NCBI GenBank assembly: GCA_009885415.1
Contig: VFKU01000247.1
Span: 1 to 8,577, forward strand
Direction of reading: 5' to 3'
DNA: 8,577 bases
Source: Rhodothermota bacterium
GTDB taxonomy: Bacteria; Hydrogenedentota; Hydrogenedentia; Hydrogenedentales; GCA-2746185
In this document: one piece after another, positions 1 to 6,033 of the stretch
Position numbering within the stretch: position 1 is the first letter of the stretch
Layout of the letters: each line of letters opens with the position of its first letter
Translations under genes and position numbers: made by a program
The notes under the pieces: generated by a model
What the model was told of the DNA's origin: nothing
What the model saw: the letters and a program-made list of their open reading frames with translations, nothing else
The model's database searches: none

Positions 1-353
1 CGTGCCTGTCGCGGTTGATGAACAACGGTATCGGCAAGGGCAAGACCGAGGCGTGGCACCGTGAATGGTCGAACCAGCTTTATGCCTCGTATGCCCGCGG
101 ACGCGACGTGCGCAAACTGATGGCCATCGTCGGCGAAGACGCGCTGACGCCGATGGACAAGAACTACCTGAACTTCACCGTGGCCTTCGAACGGCGCATG
201 ATTGGCCAGGGCTTTAACCGCTTCAAGATCGAAGAGACCTTCGCGCTCGGCTGGAAGTTGATGGGTCTGCTGCCGAAGGGCGAACTCACGCGCGTCAAGC
301 GCGAGATCGTCGAGCAATACTGGAAGCCGACCACACCGGCCGACTTCGCGTAA
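1..353 (+). CDS. atpB: V/A-type ATP synthase subunit B, C-terminal fragment
   Basis: Partial gene cut by the left edge; the reading frame runs from base 3 (tgc) to the TAA at 351-353, leaving about 116 residues. Subunit B is the non-catalytic nucleotide-binding subunit of the V1/A1 head of the rotary ATPase, alternating with catalytic subunit A. The visible part matches the family C-terminus: a LSRLMNNGIGKGKT segment at the start, then SNQLYASYARGRDVRKL, a VGEDALTPMDKNYL stretch, FERRMIGQGF and the final IEETFALGWKLMGLLPKGEL. In subunit A the corresponding region reads differently, so B is preferred. The TTG/ATG codons at 15-20 are internal and not a start. Subunit D follows after 78 nt, as expected for an A-B-D operon order. 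Symbol usage varies (ntpB, atpB); this is not the F-type a subunit. Confidence 0.93.
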   Translation, partial: CLSRLMNNGIGKGKTEAWHREWSNQLYASYARGRDVRKLMAIVGEDALTPMDKNYLNFTVAFERRMIGQGFNRFKIEETFALGWKLMGLLPKGELTRVKREIVEQYWKPTTPADFA

Positions 354-359
354 ACATCT

Positions 360-388
360 TGTCATTCTGAGCGGAGCGAAGAATCTCG
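360..388. repeat. Dispersed-repeat-like sequence between atpB and atpD
   Basis: The 78-nt gap between subunits B and D contains the string TCATTCTGAGCGGAGCGAAG, which continues as AATCTCG. Its outer parts ATTCT (364-368) and AGAAT (380-384) are complementary. From memory, close variants of this sequence (TCATTCTGAGCGAAGCGAAGAATC) recur many times between genes in several environmental bacterial phyla. Only one copy is present in this window, so its repeat status rests on recall and not on what can be counted here. Confidence 0.5.
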
Positions 389-431
389 CTCTTGATAACT
401 TAGGCTAGACTAGCGTGCAAGGAGAAGGACG

Positions 432-1082
432 ATGACCGGCGAAGCCGCAACGCGCATGACCTTGATGTCAAAGAAGGGTCAGATCAAGCTCGCGAGCGAC
501 GGCGTGTCGCTGCTCGAGGGCAAACGCGAGGCGCTGCTCAAGGAGCTCATCGACCGCGCGAAGCTCCTCCGTAGTCTGCGCAATGAATTGCACACCCGCG
601 GGCGCCGCTCGGTCCTAGCGCTGGCGCTGGCGCGCGCGACGGGGGGCACACCGGCAGTCCGCTCGCTGGCCGTCGCGGGCCGCCGCCAGTTGAACCTGCA
701 CGTCGAGTCCGAACGCGTGTGGGGCATGGATCTCGGCAAGATTCAGGCGACGAACATCGTGCGCGTGCCGATCGAACGCGGCGTCGGCCTGGTGGACATG
801 CCATCCCACGCGCTTGAGGCCGCGGAGTCGGCGGAGAGCATGGTCGAGCAGCTTGTGCAGTGTGCGCCGCTCGAACGTAATTTGCAGATCCTCGGCGAGG
901 AAGTGAAAAAGACGAACCGCCGCATCAACGCGCTGAACGAATACCTGCTGCCGAAACTCCGCGGCGAGGTGAACCTGATCAAGCGCGTGCTCGAAGAGCG
1001 CGAGCGCGAAGACACTTTCCGCCTCAAAAAGATCAAGCAAAAGAAGAACCAGGCGGCGCAGGCCGCGGCCGCAGCGGGTTGA
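432..1082 (+). CDS. atpD: V/A-type ATP synthase subunit D
   Basis: Subunit D is the central rotor shaft of the V/A-type ATPase, coupling ATP turnover in the A3B3 head to rotation of the membrane ring. The 216-residue product has the family's usual length and architecture: an N-terminal helix with the K-x-x-I-K-L-A-x-x-G-x-x-L-L-x-x-K-R-x-x-L pattern (about residues 15-38), a central variable globular part, and a C-terminal coiled coil (about 140-205) containing NRRINALNEYLLPKL followed by a Lys/Glu-rich helix. It ends in a low-complexity Gln/Ala tail. The ATG at 432 is chosen because AAGGAG at 419-424 lies 7 nt upstream; ATG codons at 456 and 465 would cut into the first helix. The next gene starts at or just past its stop. 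Subunits I and K, which often follow D, are not next here. Confidence 0.93.
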   Translation: MTGEAATRMTLMSKKGQIKLASDGVSLLEGKREALLKELIDRAKLLRSLRNELHTRGRRSVLALALARATGGTPAVRSLAVAGRRQLNLHVESERVWGMDLGKIQATNIVRVPIERGVGLVDMPSHALEAAESAESMVEQLVQCAPLERNLQILGEEVKKTNRRINALNEYLLPKLRGEVNLIKRVLEEREREDTFRLKKIKQKKNQAAQAAAAAG

Positions 1083-1096
1083 ACGCCCGCAACGCG

Positions 1097-1603
1097 ATGC
1101 TTCTCGGCGAAATTCTTCACCGAAGTGTCATCCAGCCCAATCTCGCCGCACACTCCCCCACTGCCGCCATCGACGAACTCGTCTCGCTACTCGTCCGCGC
1201 GGGCGACCTCGCCCCACACCAGCGCGACGCCGTGCGAAAGGCCGTGCTGGATCGCGAGGCGGCCGGCACCTCGGCCATGAGCGACGGTGTCGCCCTGCCG
1301 CACGGCACGACCGATCGCATCAAGAACATCGTCGGCGCGATCGGCATCTCGCACACGGGCATCGACTTCGACGCGCAGGACGGCGAGCGCGTCCGCATCG
1401 TCATCCTGCTCGTCGTGCCACGCAACGAGTTCCACACCTACGTCCGCAACCTCGCCGGCATCGCGCACCTGCTCGAAGACAAGTCCTTCCGCGAGTCCCT
1501 ACTCTCCGAGCGCGACCCGGACGAAGTGCTAGCGCTCATCCGCCGCGAAGAGCACGGCCCGGCCTTCCAGGGAATGATGAAGCGGCTGGGGTTCCGGGAT
1601 TAA
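1097..1603 (+). CDS. PTS EIIA type-2 (fructose/PtsN-like) domain protein
   Basis: A stand-alone PTS_EIIA type-2 domain of about 168 residues. In this family a conserved histidine accepts phosphate from HPr or NPr and either passes it to a sugar permease or, in PtsN-like proteins, serves regulation. The signature GVALPHGTT is present; the presumed phospho-His codon is 1301-1303 (His69 from the ATG at 1097). The downstream VRIVILLVVPRNEFHTYVRN and LAGIAHLLEDKSFRESLL segments match the second half of the fold. The ATG at 1097 gives the typical start (MLLGEILHRSVIQ). A TTG at 1079 overlapping the atpD stop (TTGA) would add six residues and allow translational coupling, so it remains possible. No EIIB, EIIC, HPr or EI gene is in view, so a regulatory role is more likely than sugar transport; this is inference. 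Confidence 0.85.
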   Translation: MLLGEILHRSVIQPNLAAHSPTAAIDELVSLLVRAGDLAPHQRDAVRKAVLDREAAGTSAMSDGVALPHGTTDRIKNIVGAIGISHTGIDFDAQDGERVRIVILLVVPRNEFHTYVRNLAGIAHLLEDKSFRESLLSERDPDEVLALIRREEHGPAFQGMMKRLGFRD

Positions 1604-1609
1604 GTCATC

Positions 1610-1688
1610 ATCAACACAGAGCCACAGAGTACACGGAGTGAATCCGGAAATTTGTGGTTCTCCGTGTACTCTGTGGCTCCGTGTTGAT
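1610..1688. repeat. Large inverted repeat (29-bp arms, 21-nt loop)
   Basis: The left arm 1610-1638 begins ATCAACACAGAGCCACAGAG and the right arm 1660-1688 ends CTCTGTGGCTCCGTGTTGAT. The arms are reverse complements at 28 of 29 positions; the single mismatch becomes a G-U wobble in minus-strand RNA. The loop is 1639-1659. It begins 6 nt after the stop of the EIIA gene and ends 40 nt before the transporter start. No T-run follows the right arm, so it is not a textbook intrinsic terminator, although so long a hairpin could still block or stabilise transcripts. The 'acagagccacagagtacacggag' style of sequence resembles repeats I recall from many environmental genomes. Mobility or copy number cannot be judged here. 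Confidence 0.9.
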
Positions 1689-1728
1689 ATCTTAGTCCTT
1701 GAACCTCGACGTCTTGGAATCGCGCACA

Positions 1729-2976
1729 ATGAACTTTGACAGAGTAACAAGCACGGCAGGTCTCGTCGCGCTCTTGGTCATCGCTTGGCTACTCTCGGAA
1801 GATCGCAAGCGTGTGCCGTGGCGGCTGGTGGTTATCGCGGTCGCCATGCAGTTTGGACTTTCGTTGCTCTTTCTTCGCACTTCCTTCGGCGAGTGGTTTT
1901 TTGATGTGGTCCAGCGCGGGTTTGGGGTGATTACTGCGGCGTCGAACGAGGGCGCTCGGTTTGTATTTGGGAACCTGATTCAGCCCTTCACGCTCAAACC
2001 CGAAGCGGTCGAGGGCGCGAAAGACCCCATGTTCATCAATGCGGCGCTCGCGTTTTCGGTGCTGCCAACGATCATTGTCGTGTCGTCGATTGCTGGGATT
2101 CTTTATCACCTGCGCGTGATTCAGGCTCTCGTGCGCGGTTTCGCGTGGCTGATGCAGCGGACGCTGCGGACTTCGGGCGCGGAGACTTTCGGCGCGGCGC
2201 TGCAAATCTTCACAGGCATCGAATCCATGCCGGCGCTGAAGGGCTACCTGCGCACCATGACGCGTTCGGAACTTTTCACGGTGATGATGGCGTTTATGTC
2301 GAGCGTGGCGACGAACGTGTTGCTGATTTACGCGACCTTCGGCGCGAAGCCGGGGCATCTGATGGCGGCGTCGGTGATGAGTGCTCCGGCGGCGATCCTG
2401 ATTGCGAAGATCATGGTGCCGGAACGCGAAAAGCCGCAGACGCTGGGCACGGGGCGCATCGCGGTGCCCGTCGAGACGCACAACGTGATCGACGCGGCGG
2501 CGCGCGGCGCTTCGGAGGGCCTGTATCTCGCGCTAAACGTCGGCGCGTTGCTCATCGCCTTTGTGAGCCTGGTCTACCTGATCAATTGGGGCTTCGATGC
2601 GGCGCTGGGGCGTTCCTTCACGGAGCTGGCGGGCTACGCCTTCCGGCCTTTCGCGTTTCTGATGGGCGTACCGCGCGAGGATGTCGCGCTAGTCGGCAAT
2701 CTGCTCGGCACGAAGACGGTGCTCAATGAATTCATCGCCTACTCCGACATGAAGACACTCATCGACCAGGGAAAACTGAGCGCGCGCAGCGTAACGATCG
2801 CGACCTACGCGCTGTGCGGCTTCGCCAATCCCGGAAGTCTCGGGATACTCCTCGCGGGCCTTTCCGGCCTCGTGCCCGAACGCCGCGGGGACCTCGCGAG
2901 CCTCGGCGTAAAATCGCTCATCGGCGGCACGCTGGCGACTTTTTCGACCGCTTGTATCGTCGGTATCCTCACCTGA
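1729..2976 (+). CDS. nupC: Concentrative nucleoside transporter (CNT/NupC family)
   Basis: Integral inner-membrane cation-coupled importer of the CNT family, about 415 residues, close to the usual 400-430. Family order is intact: an N-terminal helix pair with the A-W-L-x-S-E-x-R-K-x-x-x-W-R pattern, a gate segment FSVLPTIIVVSSIAGILYHL, a MTRSELFTVM stretch, then the C-terminal core with KTVLNEFIAYSD and IATYALCGFANPGSLGI followed by the PERRGDLASLG signature. Glu334 (NEF), Asn367 and Ser370 (GFANPGS) correspond to the ribose-contacting residues of Vibrio cholerae CNT. The expected nucleobase motif GQTEAP is instead GIESMP (residues 163-168). The ATG at 1729 is preferred over an in-frame TTG at 1699 because the protein then begins directly before the first membrane helix. 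It is followed 1 nt later by thiD. The exact substrate is uncertain, so the symbol is given as family level only. Confidence 0.87.
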   Translation: MNFDRVTSTAGLVALLVIAWLLSEDRKRVPWRLVVIAVAMQFGLSLLFLRTSFGEWFFDVVQRGFGVITAASNEGARFVFGNLIQPFTLKPEAVEGAKDPMFINAALAFSVLPTIIVVSSIAGILYHLRVIQALVRGFAWLMQRTLRTSGAETFGAALQIFTGIESMPALKGYLRTMTRSELFTVMMAFMSSVATNVLLIYATFGAKPGHLMAASVMSAPAAILIAKIMVPEREKPQTLGTGRIAVPVETHNVIDAAARGASEGLYLALNVGALLIAFVSLVYLINWGFDAALGRSFTELAGYAFRPFAFLMGVPREDVALVGNLLGTKTVLNEFIAYSDMKTLIDQGKLSARSVTIATYALCGFANPGSLGILLAGLSGLVPERRGDLASLGVKSLIGGTLATFSTACIVGILT

Positions 2977-2977
2977 A

Positions 2978-3787
2978 ATGGCCAATCCCCTCCCCCCACG
3001 CGTGCTCACGATCGCCGGCAGCGACAGCGGCGGCGGCGCGGGCATCGAGGCGGACTTGAAAACGTTTACGGCGCTGCACGTGTTTGGGATGGCCGCGGTG
3101 ACTTCGATCACCGCGCAGAATACGACCGGCGTCTATGGTGTACATGATGTTCCGGCCGCGATGGTAGCACAACAAATCGACGTGGTCGCCGAAGACATCG
3201 GGGTCGACGCCGCGAAGAGCGGGATGCTTTCAAACATGGCGATCATCGAGGCGGTGGCGGAGGCGATCGCGCGGCACCGAATCTCCAACTACGTGCTCGA
3301 CCCAGTGATGATCTCGGAGACAGGGCACCGCCTGCTTTCGCCGGACGCGATCGAGACGCTGACGAAGCGGCTACTTCCGCTCGCGATGGTCGTCACACCG
3401 AACGCGGCGGAAGCGGAGGCGCTCACGGGGACTGAGGTCCGCGACGCGAAGACGCAACGGGAGGCGGCGCGCGCGCTTCACGGTCTCGGGGCGCGCGCGG
3501 TGCTGGTGAAGGGCGGGCACCTGCCGGGCGCGGTTGCGGTGGATGTTTTTTTCGACGGCGACGAGTTTGCCGAGTTCTCCGCGCCGCGCATCGACACGCG
3601 TAATACCCATGGCACCGGCTGTACCTACGCAGCGGCGATTGCGGCAATGCTCGGGCACCAGCAGCCCTTGCCGGAGGCGGTGCGCATTGCGAAGCAGTAT
3701 GTGACATCGGCGATCGCGCACGGCTTCGCACTCGGACGCGGCGCGGGGCCGCTGAACCATTTCTGGCCCTTTCAGCCGCGCGACTAG
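2978..3787 (+). CDS. thiD: Hydroxymethylpyrimidine/phosphomethylpyrimidine kinase
   Basis: Cytoplasmic ribokinase-fold enzyme that phosphorylates HMP and then HMP-phosphate, giving the pyrimidine half of thiamin. At 269 residues it has the normal length for a single-domain ThiD. Motifs in order: GSDSGGGAGIEADLKTF (14-30), QNTTGV (47-52), DAAKSGML, DPVM (108-111), the TPN ATP-site motif, KGGH (178-181) and NTHGTGCT (209-216) with the anion-hole Gly-rich turn and Cys215. All look intact. The ATG at 2978 comes 1 nt after the transporter stop, so the two are almost certainly co-translated. No thiC, thiE or thiM and no recognisable THI box is visible, which suits a salvage setting more than de novo synthesis. 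Some ThiD paralogues phosphorylate pyridoxal; the sequence alone does not exclude that. Confidence 0.93.
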   Translation: MANPLPPRVLTIAGSDSGGGAGIEADLKTFTALHVFGMAAVTSITAQNTTGVYGVHDVPAAMVAQQIDVVAEDIGVDAAKSGMLSNMAIIEAVAEAIARHRISNYVLDPVMISETGHRLLSPDAIETLTKRLLPLAMVVTPNAAEAEALTGTEVRDAKTQREAARALHGLGARAVLVKGGHLPGAVAVDVFFDGDEFAEFSAPRIDTRNTHGTGCTYAAAIAAMLGHQQPLPEAVRIAKQYVTSAIAHGFALGRGAGPLNHFWPFQPRD

Positions 3788-3806
3788 ATCTCGATCTCGA
3801 AGGGAA

Positions 3807-3836
3807 TAGACCCGGCGCCCCGATTTTCACTAGAAT
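3807..3836 (+). promoter_or_regulatory. Possible sigma70-type promoter before the thiolase gene
   Basis: The 96-nt gap between thiD and the thiolase gene contains TAGAAT at 3831-3836, five of six matches to the -10 consensus, with TAGACC at 3807-3812 as a weak -35 at an 18-nt spacing. The gap is the longest within the 1729-7260 gene run, which supports a separate transcript starting here. The call rests on motif resemblance only. AAGGAG at 3868-3873 supplies the ribosome binding site for the ATG at 3884. Confidence 0.35.
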
Positions 3837-3883
3837 GCGCACTTCTTCTCGGTCATACGCCTTCGAAAAGGAGCCGGATTCCC

Positions 3884-5068
3884 ATGAAAAGTGTCTTGAT
3901 TCTCGGTGCGACGCGCACGGCGATCGGCGCGATGTCGGGCGCATTTTCGGGCGTGAGCGCGGTCGAGCTGGGCGTGACGGCGGCGCAGGGCACGCTCGCG
4001 CGCACGAGCGCGAAGCCGGAGCAGATCGACGAGGCGATTTTCGGCAATGTGCTGCAAGCGGGCCTCGGCCAGAATCCCGCGCGACAGATCGCGATGAAGA
4101 GCGGTCTGCCGAAAGAAGTGCCTTCGTTCACGGTGAACAAGGTCTGCGGCTCCGGCATGAAAGCGATCGAGCTGGGCTGGCAGAGCATTTTGTTGGAGCG
4201 CAACGGCGTGGTGCTGGCTGGCGGCGCGGAGAACATGACGCAAGCGCCGTATCTCCTCCCCTCGCTGCGCGCCGGCGCGCGCTTGGGAGATGTGTCCGCC
4301 GTGGACAGCATGGTGCACGACGGCCTCACCGATATTTTCAATCGCTATCACATGGGCATTACGGCGGAGAACGTCGCGCAGAAATACGGCATCACCCGCG
4401 CGGAGCAGGACGAGTTTTCGTATCAGAGCCAGCAGAAAGCGGGTAAAGCGATCGCCGCGGGGACCTTCAAGCCGGAGATTACGCCGGTCGTGGTGAAGTC
4501 GAAGAAGGGCGAGACGAAGATCGAGACGGACGAGCACCCGCGTCCGGAGACAAGCCTCGAAAAAATGGGCGCGCTGCGTCCCGCCTTCAAGCCGGACGGG
4601 ACGGTGACGGCGGCAAACGCCTCCGGGATCAACGACGGAGCGGCGAGCGTGCTGCTCGTGGCGGAGGGTGCGGTCCCCGCCGGGATTGACGTGTCGAATG
4701 CGGTGTATCTGCGCGATGTCCGCTCCAGTGGCTGCGATCCCGCGACGATGGGGCTTGGGCCGATCGGGGCCATCCGCAAATTGATGAAGCACAATCAACT
4801 GAAGGTGAGCGATATCGGCCTGTGGGAACGGAACGAGGCCTTCGCCGCGCAATCGATCGCCGTGGTGCGCGAGCTCGAGATCGACCTCGCCAAAGTGAAC
4901 GTCAACGGCGGCGCGATCGCGCTCGGTCACCCCATCGGCTGCAGCGGTGCGCGCATCATCGTGACGCTTATCCACGAGATGAAGCGGCGGGGCCTGCGCT
5001 GGGGCGTCGCGGCGATGTGCATAGGCGGGGGGCAAGGCATCGGGTGCCTCATCGAGAACAAGAACTAA
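3884..5068 (+). CDS. atoB: Acetyl-CoA C-acetyltransferase (biosynthetic thiolase)
   Basis: Cytoplasmic thiolase that reversibly condenses two acetyl-CoA into acetoacetyl-CoA. At 394 residues it matches the usual 390-395. The catalytic residues are all visible: nucleophile Cys88 in NKVCGSGMKA, the NEAF motif at 317-320, His349 in GHPIGCSGARI, and the acid/base Cys379 in the C-terminal CIGGGQG motif. The N-terminal segment TRTAIGAMSGAFSGVSAVELG and the glycine-rich AGGAENMTQAPYLLP are typical of the short-chain acetoacetyl-CoA thiolase group and not of FadA-type enzymes. AAGGAG 10 nt upstream supports the ATG at 3884. No acetoacetyl-CoA reductase, PHA synthase, CoA transferase or HMG-CoA synthase gene is nearby, so its pathway (ketone body, polyhydroxybutyrate, butyrate or mevalonate) cannot be assigned from the context. 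Confidence 0.92.
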   Translation: MKSVLILGATRTAIGAMSGAFSGVSAVELGVTAAQGTLARTSAKPEQIDEAIFGNVLQAGLGQNPARQIAMKSGLPKEVPSFTVNKVCGSGMKAIELGWQSILLERNGVVLAGGAENMTQAPYLLPSLRAGARLGDVSAVDSMVHDGLTDIFNRYHMGITAENVAQKYGITRAEQDEFSYQSQQKAGKAIAAGTFKPEITPVVVKSKKGETKIETDEHPRPETSLEKMGALRPAFKPDGTVTAANASGINDGAASVLLVAEGAVPAGIDVSNAVYLRDVRSSGCDPATMGLGPIGAIRKLMKHNQLKVSDIGLWERNEAFAAQSIAVVRELEIDLAKVNVNGGAIALGHPIGCSGARIIVTLIHEMKRRGLRWGVAAMCIGGGQGIGCLIENKN

Positions 5069-5092
5069 TCCACGTGCGGGCGAGTTTCGTCC

Positions 5093-5100
5093 GGGAAGGA
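5093..5100 (+). promoter_or_regulatory. Ribosome binding site deciding the rarD GTG start
   Basis: GGGAAGGA at 5093-5100 lies 8 nt before the GTG at 5109. The first in-frame ATG is far inside the protein (residue 79, within the membrane core), so this site together with the family-like N-terminus fixes GTG as the start. Confidence 0.7.
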
Positions 5101-5108
5101 AGTGCAGG

Positions 5109-6029
5109 GTGTCGTCGGACGAGGAGTCTTCGCGCGGAATCGTCTACGGCGTGGTCGCGTATTCGTTTTGGGGGCTGATCCCGGCTTATTACAAGATTCT
5201 CGCGGGCATCGATGCCACGGAGATCGTCGCGCATCGCGCGCTATGGTCCACCGTGCTCGGCGTCCTGCTGCTCATCGCGATTCGCCGTCTGCCGGAGTTT
5301 CTGCGGGTGTGGCGCACGCCGCGTCTACTTGGCTTGCTCTTCGTCGGTGGCATGCTAATCTCTTCGAACTGGCTCGTGTTTCTGTGGGCGGTCATCCATA
5401 ATCAGATGATCGAAACGAGCATGGGCTACTTCATCAACCCGCTGTTCAGCGTGTTGCTCGGCGTGCTGCTCCTTGGCGAGAGACTGCGGCCGGGCCAGAT
5501 TGCCGCGATCTCGCTTGCGGCCGCAGGTGTCATTTATCTCATGGTCGGGCACGGAACCGTGCCCTGGGTGTCGGTGTTTCTACCGATTACGTTTGGGTTA
5601 TACGGATTTCTTCGCCGATTCACCGCGGTGGACGCGCTGAGCGGCATCACGGTCGAGACCACCTTCATGCTGCCGTTTGCGTTTGCGTATGTGCTCTGGC
5701 TGGGCGCACGGGGCGAAGGTCATTTCGGTCCCGGCGCGGGGATGAACAGCGCTTATCTGTTGATCGTGGGGCCGATCACATTGTTGCCGCTCACGCTTTT
5801 CGGTGCGGCGGCGCGGCGAGTGCGGCTGACCACACTGGGCATTCTTCAGTATCTCTCGCCGACGTTTACGTTCTTGCTGGGCCTCTTCGTCTACCACGAG
5901 GATTTCGACCGCGTGAAACTCGTCGCCTTCTGCTGCATCTGGGCCTCGCTTTTCATCTACACGCTCGAAGGAGTACGATTCAACCGCCTAGGTGCGCCCC
6001 GCGCCCGGGCCAGCGTCGTCGCGGAGTAA
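5109..6029 (+). CDS. rarD: EamA/DMT superfamily transporter, RarD type
   Basis: Inner-membrane protein of the drug/metabolite transporter superfamily, 306 residues against about 296 for E. coli RarD; the family has ten membrane helices. RarD-specific segments are present: YGVVAYSFWGLIPAYYKIL near the N-terminus, EIVAHRALWS, SSNWLVFLWAV (Asn87-Trp88), ETSMGYFINPLFSVLLG (GYFINP at 106-111) followed by GERLRPGQ, the mid-protein YGFLRR, and the C-terminal GPITLLPLTLFGAAARR with TLGILQYLSPTFTFLLGLF. The physiological substrate of RarD proteins is not established; the chloramphenicol-sensitivity name does not define a role. It starts 40 nt after the thiolase stop with its own ribosome binding site and ends 4 nt before the esterase, so these genes are probably co-transcribed. 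Confidence 0.9.
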   Translation: MSSDEESSRGIVYGVVAYSFWGLIPAYYKILAGIDATEIVAHRALWSTVLGVLLLIAIRRLPEFLRVWRTPRLLGLLFVGGMLISSNWLVFLWAVIHNQMIETSMGYFINPLFSVLLGVLLLGERLRPGQIAAISLAAAGVIYLMVGHGTVPWVSVFLPITFGLYGFLRRFTAVDALSGITVETTFMLPFAFAYVLWLGARGEGHFGPGAGMNSAYLLIVGPITLLPLTLFGAAARRVRLTTLGILQYLSPTFTFLLGLFVYHEDFDRVKLVAFCCIWASLFIYTLEGVRFNRLGAPRARASVVAE

Positions 6030-6033
6030 TCCC

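Noticed and set aside
404..414. GCTAG-A-CTAGC palindrome upstream of atpD as a possible operator
   Set aside because: Short, single copy and within an operon gap; nothing ties it to a known regulator.
1699..1728. TTG start for the transporter gene
   Set aside because: It would add ten polar residues unlike the family N-terminus; the ATG at 1729 sits just before the first membrane helix.
1789..2481. 230-residue minus-strand open frame opposite the CNT transporter
   Set aside because: Arg/His-rich low-information translation antisense to a clear membrane transporter; no ribosome binding site or domain.
2145..2729. 194-residue plus-strand open frame inside the transporter gene
   Set aside because: A shifted frame rich in Ala, Gly, Arg and Asp, as GC-rich genes commonly give; the transporter frame carries the family motifs.
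3830..5035. 401-residue minus-strand open frame opposite the thiolase gene
   Set aside because: It is an antisense shadow of a high-GC gene; the product is His/Arg-rich with no family resemblance, while the plus strand has a complete thiolase with its catalytic residues.
5992..6033. GTG start for the esterase overlapping rarD
   Set aside because: It would put 14 Pro/Arg/Ser-rich residues ahead of the signal peptide; the ATG at 6034 has a GGAG at suitable distance.
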